A DNA stretch of 64,000 nt from Candidatus Tanganyikabacteria bacterium. Its GTDB lineage: Bacteria; Cyanobacteriota; Sericytochromatia; S15B-MN24; VGJW01. Below are positions 1-11,570 of this stretch, piece after piece. Both the position numbers and the translations under genes were made by a program. Numbering within the stretch: position 1 is the stretch's first letter; every line of letters begins with the position of its first letter. The notes below the pieces were generated by a model that ran no database searches, was not told the DNA's origin, and saw only the letters and a program-made list of their open reading frames with translations. The stretch is taken from assembly GCA_016867265.1 (NCBI GenBank), contig VGJW01000009.1, positions 62,001 through 126,000 on the forward strand, read 5' to 3'.

Positions 1-1146
1 TGGCCCGAGGGGCCCGTCCAGTCGGCCCGTTTGGCCTTGGCTAAGCACTTCGGTGCCCGAGCCAGCTGGTTCAGTGTCGGTGGGGCCACCTTGGCCCAGC
101 AGGCCGCATTCTGGGCCGTGGCCGTAACGCTGGCCCGACGTCAGGGCCCCCCCGTCGTGCTCGTGGACCAGAACGCCCACGTATCGGTCCTCAGGGCCAT
201 GGCGCTTGCAGGGCTGGAACCTGTCTGGTTCGGGGGGCCATGGGATGCGAACTGGGGTGTCAGGCGTCCCCCCCGACCTGCGGATCTTGCTCGGCTGCTC
301 GCGGAGTACCCGGCGATAGGGGCGGTGCACCTGACATCGCCTACCTACTTCGGGGAGGATGCCGACCTCGCGTGTATCCGTGCCATCCTCGGAGATGCCG
401 TGCTGGTCGTGGATGAAGCACACGGAGCCCATCGGCCCATGGCCCTGCCCGCAGGTGCCGATCTGGTGGTCCACTCCGCGCACAAGGGCCTCGGGGGGCC
501 GACGCAAGGCGGCTACTTGCACCTGGGTGGCCATGGCGTCGACGAGGCGACGGTGGATCGCGCGATGCGCTTGCTCCAGACCACCAGCCCGAGTTGGCCG
601 TTGCTTGCGGCACTGGACGCCACGCGCTCGGCGGCAAGTCGTGAAGGCGGGAGCCCGCCTGTATTGGATGACTGGCTCGCAGGACTGCGGCTACGGCCGA
701 CCCGAGACCCCGTCCGGCGCCTGGTCGCCTTTCCGGATGGCGTGGCGGCCTATGCGGCCCTGCGCGCGGCTGGCCACTGGCCCGAGGCTGCCTTGCCGCG
801 GGGCGTGCTGCTGCTGGTCGGTGGTGTCGGGGGAGAACGGGCTGGCCTGCTTGATGTGGGCAGGTGTCTGCGCAGCGAGGCCGAACGCCAGCGCGGACTG
901 CCACGGATGCCCGTGCCCGAACCGCCTGCGCTTGGGAAGGCATCGCTGGGCCTGCGAGAGGCATCTCTTTCGCCGTCCCTGACCGTGCCCGTGCGCGAAG
1001 CCGTCGGACGTGTCGCGGTCGAGCCCATCTGCCCCTATCCGCCCGGGGTCGCCGTGGTGGTGCCGGGACAAGTTGTCTCGCACGACCATTTGGCTTTTCT
1101 CGACTTGCATGGGGCGCTTCCGGCATACCTGCAGGTGTTGCCTTGA
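1..1146 (+). CDS. Orn/Lys/Arg decarboxylase-family PLP enzyme, 5' end missing
   Basis: The frame is open to the left edge of the window. Residues WPEGPVQSARLALAKHFG precede the first start-like codon (TTG at 31) and match the family's N-terminal region, so the true start lies outside. The major-domain pattern is clear: an aspartate in VVDEAHGAH that should contact the PLP pyridine nitrogen, then SAHKGLGGPTQGG, whose lysine (codon at 484-486) should form the Schiff base. The end, with a CPYPPGVAVVVPGQ motif, matches the C-terminal part of the family. The protein is short compared with inducible E. coli decarboxylases and resembles the compact form found in Gram-positives and cyanobacteria. The substrate (arginine, lysine or ornithine) cannot be told. 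The stop overlaps the likely TTG start of the next gene. Confidence 0.85.
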   Translation, partial: WPEGPVQSARLALAKHFGARASWFSVGGATLAQQAAFWAVAVTLARRQGPPVVLVDQNAHVSVLRAMALAGLEPVWFGGPWDANWGVRRPPRPADLARLLAEYPAIGAVHLTSPTYFGEDADLACIRAILGDAVLVVDEAHGAHRPMALPAGADLVVHSAHKGLGGPTQGGYLHLGGHGVDEATVDRAMRLLQTTSPSWPLLAALDATRSAASREGGSPPVLDDWLAGLRLRPTRDPVRRLVAFPDGVAAYAALRAAGHWPEAALPRGVLLLVGGVGGERAGLLDVGRCLRSEAERQRGLPRMPVPEPPALGKASLGLREASLSPSLTVPVREAVGRVAVEPICPYPPGVAVVVPGQVVSHDHLAFLDLHGALPAYLQVLP

Positions 1147-2078
1147 GTTGGCGGGCGTGGATCGCGATGGCCCTTCAGGTGCTGATCGCCGGTGCGACCT
1201 TCCATGTCGCGCGGCATGGTCTGCAGGTCTTCGAGCCCCTGCACTTCATCCATTGGCGGGTGCAGGGCGTGGCCTTGCTCTTTGCCCTGTTGCTGCTGGT
1301 CCTCGGGCGGCCCTTGCTGCCGCCTCGGGAAGCGCGCTGGCCGCTGCTGCGCCTTGGCATGCTCGGGGGACCGTGCAATCAGGTGCTGTTTTTCGTGGGA
1401 TTGGCGCGGACGACACCGACCCATGCGGCTCTCATCTACGCCCTGACACCGGCCACGATCCTGTTGTGGTCGTGGCTGGCCCGCGAGGATCGCCCGCGTC
1501 TGGGTGAGGTGATGGCGCTGTTACTGGCCTTCTCGGGCGTGTTGATCCTGCTGGCGCCCGGTTTGTCGGGTGCCGCGCAGGAAGGCAGCCTGACGGGGGA
1601 CCTGCTGGTCGTGGGAGGCATGCTTTGCTGGGCGGCGTATTCCCGCGGGATGCAGCGCTGGACCGGTACGCTCGGCGCGGTGCCCGCCACCGCCTGGGCC
1701 TGGTTGCAGGCGGCGGCCGCCACCGTCTGCCTCTGGCCGTGGCTGGGAGCCGGACTTGCCGTCGGAGCGCCCGGAGCGAGCCACTGGTTCAGCTTCGGCT
1801 ACGTGCTCGTCCTGACCAGTTTTGTGGCCTACATGCTCTACGGCTATGGGCTCGAGCGTCTGGGACCGCCGCGGACAGCCATCTTCCTGAACGGACAGCC
1901 TGTGGTCGCCATGGTGATCGGCCTCGCGATCGGCCAGCGCGACGTGGGGTTGCGGGCCCTGGTCGCGACGGCCTTGGTGGTCGGCGGCGTGGTGCTGATG
2001 CAGCGTCAGCGGGGGCGCAGTTTGCCCACGGCAGCCCGCGCTGCCTCGGCGACGCCAGGGTCGTCGTCGTTGGCATAA
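1143..2078 (+). CDS. EamA/DMT-family membrane transporter
   Basis: About 311 residues with roughly ten hydrophobic segments in two similar halves, typical of the drug/metabolite transporter superfamily (EamA). Such proteins export amino acids or metabolites through the inner membrane; the substrate here is unknown. The half-repeat signatures are visible as an ALIYALTPATILLWSWL stretch in the first half and FLNGQPVVAMVIG in the second. I chose the TTG at 1143 because it overlaps the upstream TGA; ATG at 1167 is the alternative and would shorten the first helix. No strong ribosome site is visible for either. Coupling to the decarboxylase gene suggests they are co-expressed. The 3' end overlaps the convergent J-domain gene by 73 bases. 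Confidence 0.85.
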   Translation: MSWRAWIAMALQVLIAGATFHVARHGLQVFEPLHFIHWRVQGVALLFALLLLVLGRPLLPPREARWPLLRLGMLGGPCNQVLFFVGLARTTPTHAALIYALTPATILLWSWLAREDRPRLGEVMALLLAFSGVLILLAPGLSGAAQEGSLTGDLLVVGGMLCWAAYSRGMQRWTGTLGAVPATAWAWLQAAAATVCLWPWLGAGLAVGAPGASHWFSFGYVLVLTSFVAYMLYGYGLERLGPPRTAIFLNGQPVVAMVIGLAIGQRDVGLRALVATALVVGGVVLMQRQRGRSLPTAARAASATPGSSSLA

Positions 2079-3598
2079 GGCGAGATCTTCGGGAGGCAGC
2101 CGGCGTCGCCGACCTCGGCCAAGGACATCAAAGCGGCACGTCGGACCGGCGGCTTGGCATCATCAAGAAGGGCCAGCAGGCCATCACGGCCCGCACTGAC
2201 GCGCAAGACGCCGATGAGTTCCGCGGCGATGCGCCGCATGAGCCAGTCTTCATCACGGAGCAGGCCCACCAAGGGCGCTTGCATCTCGGGACCCAGCTTG
2301 GTCAGAATGACACCGACGGCGTGAGTCGTAGCACCCTTGCGGTCTCGCAGGGCAAGGTAGATGCGCCCGGGCAGGTCCTCGACCTCGGCCCCTGCGGCCC
2401 AGGCCTTGAGCACCTGTGGCCGACGCGATGGCTTTTCCCAGAAGGCGACCTCGAGATCCAGGTGCTCGCGTTCGGTTTCGTCGAGGGTCTCGACCCGCTT
2501 GACCGCACGGCGTGCGCCATCGTCGACGCCAACCATGCCCAGCAGACGTCCGGCCAAGCCTACCTTGCCCTCGAGCGCGTCGAGGGCCTTGGCCGCGGCA
2601 CTACGGACCGGGGCCGAATCCGAGAGCAGCCACGGCCGAACCCAAGTCAGGGTCTCGGGATTGGCCAGGACCTGCCAGGCGTTCAGGACGGCCGTGCGCA
2701 TGGCCGTGTCTCCCTCTCTCAGGAAAGGCAGCAGGGCAGGCGCGATGGCGCTCCGTTCCTTGACTGCCAGTGGTGCAAGGCGCTCGGTAGGTGGCGGAGG
2801 CGTCTTGCCCGCCTTGGGGCGATCCCCCAGGTACAACTGGCGCAAGGCGTGGAGATGATCCTGATCCTCCGGGGCGAGGCCCACGAGGGCACGCAGGGCG
2901 CCGACGCGCACGCTGCGGTACAGGCCGTGGATGAGCAGATGGCGCAAGCGCGGGACATGATGTGCCGCTTCGTCGCGCGATAGGGTCGTCAGCAGGTCCA
3001 GGCCCTTCTGGATTTCCAGCGGATCGATGCTGGCCAGCAACGGCGCGGGGTCCGTCGTCGTCGGGCCTTCCTGATCGGCGGCCCGGTCCGAGACCAGGCC
3101 GAGGTCGCCTTCGATGTGACCGCGCAGTTCCGATTCCTCGAAGGGGACCGCGAGGGCCTGCTGCAGGAACTTGCGGGCGACGCCGAATTTGCCGGCCTGG
3201 TAGGCGTTGCGTGCCTGCAGGTGCAGGGTCGTCGCCTGCAGACCCCGCAGCAGATCGTTCTCGCCGAAGTCCTTTTCCAGGTGCTTCAGCTGGTCCCAGG
3301 CACCCTTCATGCTACCCTCGGCAAGGGCGGACAGGACGCTTGGCAACAGCCCCAGAAGGGCGCGATCACGCTCGTAGGCCAGTTCTCCATCGTAGGCGAG
3401 GCGGCGTTGGGCGTCCTTGAGCGTTTCGTAAGCCTCGTTGATGATCTTCAGCTTCGAGGCCGCCACTTCGGGATCGAGCGTGGTGATGTCGGGATGGTAG
3501 TACCGCGCCTGCTCGCGATAGGCGGCACGGATCTGGTCGTCCGACGCACCGATCCTGATCTGGAGGATGTCGTAGTACGAGTAGGGGAGCTGGCTCAT
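2006..3598 (-). CDS. J-domain protein with C-terminal HEAT-like repeats
   Basis: A 530-residue protein. Residues 5-70 form a DnaJ J-domain with the HPD tripeptide at 35-37, the part that stimulates DnaK ATPase. There is no glycine-rich, zinc-finger or DnaJ substrate-binding region, so this is not DnaJ itself. Residues from about 195 to the end are alpha-helical with repeated HEAT-like units, such as PVRSAAAKALDALEG and PPVRRAALMSLAEVGD, suggesting a protein-binding solenoid that brings a client to DnaK. The ATG at 3598 overlaps the stop of the upstream VWA gene (ATGA), so the two are translationally coupled. The client is unknown. Confidence 0.85.
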   Translation of the reverse strand: MSQLPYSYYDILQIRIGASDDQIRAAYREQARYYHPDITTLDPEVAASKLKIINEAYETLKDAQRRLAYDGELAYERDRALLGLLPSVLSALAEGSMKGAWDQLKHLEKDFGENDLLRGLQATTLHLQARNAYQAGKFGVARKFLQQALAVPFEESELRGHIEGDLGLVSDRAADQEGPTTTDPAPLLASIDPLEIQKGLDLLTTLSRDEAAHHVPRLRHLLIHGLYRSVRVGALRALVGLAPEDQDHLHALRQLYLGDRPKAGKTPPPPTERLAPLAVKERSAIAPALLPFLREGDTAMRTAVLNAWQVLANPETLTWVRPWLLSDSAPVRSAAAKALDALEGKVGLAGRLLGMVGVDDGARRAVKRVETLDETEREHLDLEVAFWEKPSRRPQVLKAWAAGAEVEDLPGRIYLALRDRKGATTHAVGVILTKLGPEMQAPLVGLLRDEDWLMRRIAAELIGVLRVSAGRDGLLALLDDAKPPVRRAALMSLAEVGDAGCLPKISPYANDDDPGVAEAARAAVGKLRPR

Positions 3599-4398
3599 GC
3601 GTCGTCCCCGACGGTCGTGCCGGCCGTCAGTTGGGCGAACAGCGATTGCTTGCCCTCCGTCAACTGCGCGGCCGCCTGCAGCTCTTCTTGGAAGGCCCGC
3701 AGCAATCCTTCCTCGACCTCGAGCATGCAGCACCCGATCAGCAGGTCCGTAAGGTCCTCGGTCTGGTCGAGGTAGAGGTGCTTGCCAAGCGTGGCCTTGG
3801 CCATATGGGAGAAGGCCTTGCGCGTGTCCTTCTTGCGCCCGCACTGCACGGCATAGACGCGGATGGACTTGTGCGCCAGGGCCTTGGTCTCGACTTCCCA
3901 GTCCCGCCGCATCGTACAGACACTCTTGGCGTCGCTGACGCCGTGGGGAGGGGCGTCGCCTATCAGCACCACGGCCCGTGCGGCATTGAAGCGCCAGTCG
4001 AGGCGATTGGCTTCCCACAAGGCATCTTCGACCGCTTCGGGTTCGTCGCCGCCGTGCGTCCCCTCGACGGTCTGCACCCACTGGGCAATGCGATCCCACT
4101 GGTCCGTCAGGGGGTGGACCTTGGTGAGGTAGGTGCGGCCGGCATCATGATGATCCCCGAATGCGATGACGCCGAGGCGCACGCCTTCGAGCCTGTTGGC
4201 CAGCAACTCGGTCAGCCGGCTGAGCTCGGCACGGACCCGTTCCAGATTGCGGTACATCGAGTCCGTCGTGTCGAAGACGAAGACGACGTCCAGGGGCTTG
4301 ATGTCCATGGGGATCTCGAGGCCCGCGCCAGCACAGGCGCGGACGAGATACCGGTTCATGTAGCCGCCGGGCAGCGCAAAGGAATCGAGGAAGCTCAT
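3595..4398 (-). CDS. von Willebrand factor A domain protein
   Basis: A 267-residue cytoplasmic protein with a VWA fold. The metal-ion-dependent adhesion site is DTTDS at residues 43-47 (D-x-T-x-S form). Later elements include GVIAFGDHHD and an AVVLIGDAPPHG strand with the distal metal-binding aspartate. There is no signal peptide or transmembrane segment. I start at ATG 4398 (MSFLDSF), which has an AGGA box seven bases upstream; a GTG at 4455 would add 19 residues with no ribosome site. The gene is co-transcribed and ATGA-coupled with the J-domain/HEAT gene. VWA proteins often work with AAA or chaperone machines, so a role with DnaK is a reasonable inference but unproven. Confidence 0.85.
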   Translation of the reverse strand: MSFLDSFALPGGYMNRYLVRACAGAGLEIPMDIKPLDVVFVFDTTDSMYRNLERVRAELSRLTELLANRLEGVRLGVIAFGDHHDAGRTYLTKVHPLTDQWDRIAQWVQTVEGTHGGDEPEAVEDALWEANRLDWRFNAARAVVLIGDAPPHGVSDAKSVCTMRRDWEVETKALAHKSIRVYAVQCGRKKDTRKAFSHMAKATLGKHLYLDQTEDLTDLLIGCCMLEVEEGLLRAFQEELQAAAQLTEGKQSLFAQLTAGTTVGDDA

Positions 4399-4526
4399 CC
4401 CCGTATCCTGTACCACGGCGTCCGGCTGTTCTAAGGTGCCCGTCCGATGCGGCACGGGGCGGGCAAAATCCCCGGGATCGGGCTAGAATGAGCCCACGAA
4501 GCACACGAAGGAGTGGACGCTGCACC

Positions 4527-7529
<3,003 letters not shown>

Positions 7530-7538
7530 GCGCCTGAA

Positions 7539-7573
7539 GGCCGGGGGCACGGTTAACGTGCCCCCGGCCTTTG
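7539..7573 (+). terminator. Rho-independent terminator of the glutamate dehydrogenase gene
   Basis: A perfect 13-bp GC-rich stem (7539-7551 with 7557-7569) closes a GTTAA loop and is followed by TTT. It begins ten bases after the gdh stop. It is symmetric enough to act on the opposite strand too. Confidence 0.85.
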
Positions 7574-7576
7574 TCC

Positions 7577-7616
7577 GATGCAAGAAGCCCCCGGTCAGAT
7601 GGTCTGGCCGGGGGCT
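7577..7616 (-). terminator. Terminator of the convergent EF-hand protein gene
   Basis: The stem AGCCCCCGG (7586-7594) pairs with 7608-7616 and extends inward by about five pairs to a three-base loop. On the minus strand it is followed by TCTTGC, a weak T tract. It lies 18 bases past the minus-strand stop at 7635, back to back with the gdh terminator. Confidence 0.7.
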
Positions 7617-7634
7617 CGTGCCTTGCTTGGTGGG

Positions 7635-9167
7635 CTACTTCGCCGCGTAAGCGGTGATGGCCTTGCCCGAGACGAGCTCGGCCTGCCAAGCGTAGCTCAG
7701 CTTGCCCTTTTCGGTGGTGACGGTTGTCGTTCCGAAGAGCCGCTTGCCGTCGAGCGTCGAGCGGACCTCGGTGGTGACCTTGGTGCCGTCCGGAGAAGGC
7801 GCGGTCCAGGTCATCAGGTCTCCCTTACGGTCGCCGGCAACCGGCAACACGTTGAGCAGACCCTTGGCAGCCTTCTGGACACCGATCGTCGGAATGGTCG
7901 CACCCAGTACCTTGCCGCCATCGGCGCGCAGCTTCAGGAAGCCACCGACCGGAGCAGGGGCGGTGGGCTCTGCCATCCAGACATAGGTGGCGTCCTCGGA
8001 CGCCGGTGCGCCCAAGGCCCACCAGTCCCACGTGCTGACCTTGGCGCGCTTGCCATCGCTGCCCTTACGGATGGCGCCCCCGGGCACGCTGTAGTTGCCG
8101 GTGCCATCCTTGACTGCACGCACGTCAAACCGCTCGAATCCGGCCGCCGCAAGGGTCTGCACTTCGCCGGGCTCGGAAATACCGTTACTGTTGGCATCCA
8201 CCCAGACGCCCAGTTTCGCGAACTCGTCCGGCGTAAGCGCCCCGTCCTTGTTCTTGTCAAGGGTGGCGAGCGGTTGGTAGCCGTGCTTCCACGTCTTGCC
8301 CCACGTCACGTTGCCGAACAGTTGGCGGCCCGAGGTAATCCGGCCTTTGCCGGTCTCATCCCACACGAGCAGGCCGGACTTGGGGCCGACCCACTCCCAT
8401 TCGTGGGTGCCCTTGCCATCGATGTCGAAGGGCCGCACTGCTGCCGAGGCCAGCTTGCGGCCCGCAACCTTGCCCCAGTGCCCCCCCGCCAGCAAATCGG
8501 GCTTACCGGTGCCGGACAGGTCGAGGATAATCGGGCTGGACCAGACGGACGAACCGGCAAACTGCACTTTCAGGGCCTTGGTACCACCGCCCACGTAGTT
8601 GACGGTCGTCTCGATGGGTGAGCTCTGGGCGCCCCGGTCGACCATGTACTCCATGACACCACGGGCATCATAGCTGCTGCTTACGGAGTAATGACCGACG
8701 AGACGACCCGTCTGGGCATCGATGAGCGCGATGGCACTCGACTGACCCGCATTGTAGACGTGTTGGCGCAGGTAGCCGTGGAGCCCTCGGATGTCCGTTC
8801 CGGCAACGACATTGCGGACGGTATCCTGGTTGAAGTTGGCCCGCGATGCCACATTGTCCGAGCGGTCGCGAAGACTTTCTTCACCCGCCCCCCAACTTAG
8901 GCCATTACCCCCTTGCAGTTCCTGGTTGAGCCAAGGACTCTGATAGGCCCTGTAGTAGGCAACGACGTTCAGGAACTGGATCTTGTTGTACAGGTAACGG
9001 TCGTAGGAGACATTGAAGCCTTCCACGCCATTCACCGTCGCCGGAGACCCCGAGGGATTGCCGACTTCCACCCTGTCCGCCGCGAGGACGGGGGTAGCGA
9101 CCGTTGCGAGACCGATGGTGAAGCTGCCAGCCAATGTGAGCGCGCGACCCTTGGACCATGGCGTCAT
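7635..9167 (-). CDS. Secreted EF-hand protein with an RTX-associated-type module
   Basis: A 510-residue exported protein. Residues 1-30 are a Sec signal peptide ending in ATPVLAA. The centre (about residues 185-330) matches the module often found upstream of RTX repeats in hemolysin-type proteins: SPIILDLSGTGKPD, then VRPFDIDGKGTHEW, a GLLVWDETGKGRI segment with a following LFGN, then two EF-hand loops, DKNKDGALTPDE (about 303-315) and DANSNGISEPGE (about 320-332). No RTX nonapeptides follow; the C-terminal 150 residues are beta-rich and unrecognised. Start: AGGAGG at 9175-9180 sits seven bases before ATG 9167 but only one base before the ATG at 9173, so 9167 is the better start. Probably a calcium-binding extracellular protein; function unknown. 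Confidence 0.8.
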   Translation of the reverse strand: MTPWSKGRALTLAGSFTIGLATVATPVLAADRVEVGNPSGSPATVNGVEGFNVSYDRYLYNKIQFLNVVAYYRAYQSPWLNQELQGGNGLSWGAGEESLRDRSDNVASRANFNQDTVRNVVAGTDIRGLHGYLRQHVYNAGQSSAIALIDAQTGRLVGHYSVSSSYDARGVMEYMVDRGAQSSPIETTVNYVGGGTKALKVQFAGSSVWSSPIILDLSGTGKPDLLAGGHWGKVAGRKLASAAVRPFDIDGKGTHEWEWVGPKSGLLVWDETGKGRITSGRQLFGNVTWGKTWKHGYQPLATLDKNKDGALTPDEFAKLGVWVDANSNGISEPGEVQTLAAAGFERFDVRAVKDGTGNYSVPGGAIRKGSDGKRAKVSTWDWWALGAPASEDATYVWMAEPTAPAPVGGFLKLRADGGKVLGATIPTIGVQKAAKGLLNVLPVAGDRKGDLMTWTAPSPDGTKVTTEVRSTLDGKRLFGTTTVTTEKGKLSYAWQAELVSGKAITAYAAK

Positions 9168-9174
9168 GGCCATA

Positions 9175-9180
9175 CCTCCT
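9175..9180 (-). promoter_or_regulatory. Ribosome binding site deciding the start of the EF-hand protein
   Basis: The minus strand reads AGGAGG here. It lies 7 bases from ATG 9167 and only 1 base from the in-frame ATG 9173, so it favours the shorter start. Confidence 0.8.
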
Positions 9181-9312
9181 GTTGATGGGAACCCTGTTGA
9201 GTCGTTTAGTTAGGGAACATGGTGCCCGTACCCATGGGTGCCGTCGCCTTAAACACGCAAAGGCGCCCGGGACGTGCGGGCCGTGCTACGATTGCCTACC
9301 GGAGGACGACGC

Positions 9313-9876
9313 GTGCCCGACTTCATCGCATGGCCCCTGTTGGCTGCCGCAAACGCAGCCACGCCATCCGTGGCCCCTATGGCTCCGCCCTCCGAGTGGG
9401 CGGGTGCCGAACCTTGGGAGGTCGACCTGCCCGAGGAGGATGCCCCGCACATCCTGCCCGTGACGGGGGCGCGCCTGTTTGCCGGACTCGGCAATCCAGA
9501 GTTCGCTCACCTCGGCTTGGCGTACCGCTCGGGCAACCTGGAGGGGGCGGTCTCGCTGGGCAGTCTCGGTACGGCCAGTCGGGTCGACCTGCGCGGACGT
9601 GGCTATCTGCTGCCGCATGTGGGCGCTATCTTCGCGGAGGCGGGATACGGCTTCCTGCAACTGGCAAAGTTGTCGGACCAGACGCCGACCGAGACCTTCC
9701 AGCAGCCGTACTTGGGCGTGGGCTGGCAATTCTTCGAGCGTCCCAGCCCGTGGGTTTTCGATGTCAGCCTTGGTCTCGCCCCCGGAGGTCCCGAGACCTT
9801 GGCGGCAGCCCCCGGCATCATCAATGGCAGTCGCCTGCTGCCGCGCTTCGCCCTGGAGGTTGGGTATGCGTTCTAG
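9313..9876 (+). CDS. Small outer-membrane beta-barrel-like protein
   Basis: 187 residues from a GTG start at 9313, which has GGAGG at 9301-9305 with seven bases spacing. The N-terminus (residues 1-18) looks like a signal peptide ending near ANAA. The rest alternates polar and hydrophobic residues in short strands separated by turns and ends in GYAF, the terminal aromatic typical of outer-membrane barrel proteins. No family is recognised. The gene overlaps the following lipoprotein gene by 11 bases, so the two are co-translated and may act together in the envelope. Confidence 0.7.
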   Translation: MPDFIAWPLLAAANAATPSVAPMAPPSEWAGAEPWEVDLPEEDAPHILPVTGARLFAGLGNPEFAHLGLAYRSGNLEGAVSLGSLGTASRVDLRGRGYLLPHVGAIFAEAGYGFLQLAKLSDQTPTETFQQPYLGVGWQFFERPSPWVFDVSLGLAPGGPETLAAAPGIINGSRLLPRFALEVGYAF

Positions 9877-10951
9877 CCATCGTTGGCGCGCGTCGCTGCT
9901 CGTCGGCGCCTTGGCCCTGTCGGGTTGCGGCTTCTATTCGGTTGCCTCGGTCGGTGGCGACCTGGGGTCGGGTATCGCGGCGCCCGCCGAAAATGGTGCC
10001 AAGCTTGTCTCGGCGGATTTTGCCGGTCGGACGCTGACCGACCGAGAGAAGGACACGCCCGTCCTCGTGGCGGTGCACGGCTTCTCCGCGACGACTTTCG
10101 AGACGATGTACGGCACGGGAACCACGCCGCAGGAAGCGAGCGCCTCGTACAACCTGGAGCGCCGCGGCCTGCTCGTGTCGCGGGTCCTGATGGGGGGGCA
10201 CAACCTCAGTCCGGCCGCTTTCGGGGCGAGCCGCTGGAGCGACTGGCAGAAGCCTGTCCTCGATGAGGTGGAGGCCTTGCAGAAGCTGGGCTTCCGGAAG
10301 ATCGACATCCTGACGGTCTCGACCGGTGGGCCTATCGTCATGCAGGCCTTGCTTTCGGGCGCCTTCAAGAGCAGGGGCGTTATCCCCCGCCGTATCACGA
10401 TGGTGGCCCCCATCCTCGAATTCAGGGACAAGGCCATCAACCTGCTGGGCGTGCTCGAGACGCTCGGGGCGTCCAACAGCCCCTCGCCGACGAGTGGTGT
10501 CTCGCGCGGGCACTGGTATGCCGATCGCCCCATCGGGGCCGTCAAGCAACTGCTCGACCTGACGGAGGTGGTCAAGGGCCAGTTGCGTCGCGTGGCTGCC
10601 GGCGACCTGGCCGGACTGCCTGCCGAGACGCGCCTGCTCATCGTCCAGTCGGATGGCGATGGCACCGTAGACGCTGTCAGCGCCGAGATATGGCTTCGCG
10701 GTCTGCGTGGCAAGCTGACGGAAACCACCCAACTCTCGGGTCTCATCAGCCTGCTCAAGGTGGTCTCGTCGCGCCACGTGCCGATCGGTCCTCCCAATCT
10801 GACGGGTGTGAAGGACGGGACGCGCACGATCGACGGCATCGTCTACCCGACTTTCCCGGACGTCAAGGACGGTGACGCCTGGCAGGATGAGGAAGTTCGC
10901 TTGCGTGTCCGCCTGCTGGAACAGATCGGCGACTTCCACACCGCCCTGTGA
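9866..10951 (+). CDS. Lipoprotein alpha/beta-hydrolase (lipase/esterase-like)
   Basis: 361 residues. The N-terminus has an Arg-containing start and a lipobox LALSGC, so the mature protein is lipid-anchored. The alpha/beta-hydrolase fold shows in VAVHGFSATTFE (oxyanion-hole strand, residues about 68-79), a nucleophile elbow LTVSTGGP in which the usual first Gly of GxSxG is Thr, an acidic loop QSDGDGTVD, and a late histidine in SSRHVPIG. All three catalytic residues are therefore plausibly present. The substrate is unknown. ATG 9866 has GGAGGT five bases upstream and overlaps the barrel gene; the stop overlaps the miaE start (GTGA). Confidence 0.8.
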   Translation: MRSSHRWRASLLVGALALSGCGFYSVASVGGDLGSGIAAPAENGAKLVSADFAGRTLTDREKDTPVLVAVHGFSATTFETMYGTGTTPQEASASYNLERRGLLVSRVLMGGHNLSPAAFGASRWSDWQKPVLDEVEALQKLGFRKIDILTVSTGGPIVMQALLSGAFKSRGVIPRRITMVAPILEFRDKAINLLGVLETLGASNSPSPTSGVSRGHWYADRPIGAVKQLLDLTEVVKGQLRRVAAGDLAGLPAETRLLIVQSDGDGTVDAVSAEIWLRGLRGKLTETTQLSGLISLLKVVSSRHVPIGPPNLTGVKDGTRTIDGIVYPTFPDVKDGDAWQDEEVRLRVRLLEQIGDFHTAL

Positions 10952-11559
10952 CCACGGACGTCGCGCCACCCTTCGTGGGTCTGGGCCTGCACGGGCCGAC
11001 GCGTCCCACGTGGGTGGGGCGTGCCTTGGCGGATCTTCCGGCGCTGCTCGCCGACCACGCGTCGTGCGAGCGCAAGGCCGCGGCCACGGCGATGGCTTTC
11101 GTCGCGCGCCATCTGGACGATGTCCGGTTGGTCGAGAGCATGGTGCAACTTGCGCAGGAAGAGCTGGCTCATTTCGAGCGAATCTTTCACCTGATGCGCC
11201 GCCGGGGCTGGCCTCTGTCGCGTGATCGCGCGGACGCCTACGTTCGTGCGCTGCTCGATCAGGTTCGTCATGCGCCTGCCATGCAGACCGTCGATCGCCT
11301 GCTGGTGCTCGGCTTGGTCGAGGCCCGGTCTTGCGAGCGATTCCGCCTGCTGGCAGCTGAGCTCGAGGGGACGGATGACGAACTTTCGCTTCTCTATCAG
11401 GAGCTTTCGCGATCCGAAGAAGGCCATGCCCACCTGTTTCCTGCGCTTGCCTCACGCTATGCTGCGGATGGGGACGTGAAGGCGCGTCTTGCCGAACTCA
11501 GGACCATCGAGGCGGCAATCGTGGCGGCCTTGGGCGACGAGCCCGCCATGCACGGGTAG
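10948..11559 (+). CDS. miaE: tRNA-(ms2io6A37)-hydroxylase MiaE
   Basis: 203 residues, the usual size of MiaE. This non-heme di-iron monooxygenase hydroxylates the isopentenyl group of ms2i6A at position 37 of tRNAs. Family features are visible: DHASCERKAA with the first iron-ligand glutamate, AQEELAHFERIF with E-x-x-H ligands, LGLVEARSCERFRLL, and a second EEGHAH carboxylate/histidine set. GTG start overlaps the upstream stop as GTGA. No miaA or miaB lies in the window. Its place next to envelope genes looks like simple operon packing and does not suggest a functional link. Confidence 0.92.
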   Translation: MTTDVAPPFVGLGLHGPTRPTWVGRALADLPALLADHASCERKAAATAMAFVARHLDDVRLVESMVQLAQEELAHFERIFHLMRRRGWPLSRDRADAYVRALLDQVRHAPAMQTVDRLLVLGLVEARSCERFRLLAAELEGTDDELSLLYQELSRSEEGHAHLFPALASRYAADGDVKARLAELRTIEAAIVAALGDEPAMHG

Positions 11560-11570
11560 GGAGGGACCGC

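Noticed and set aside
1625-2983. A 452-codon plus-strand open frame across the EamA and J-domain genes
   Set aside because: It crosses two recognised genes in wrong frames and has no domain of its own.
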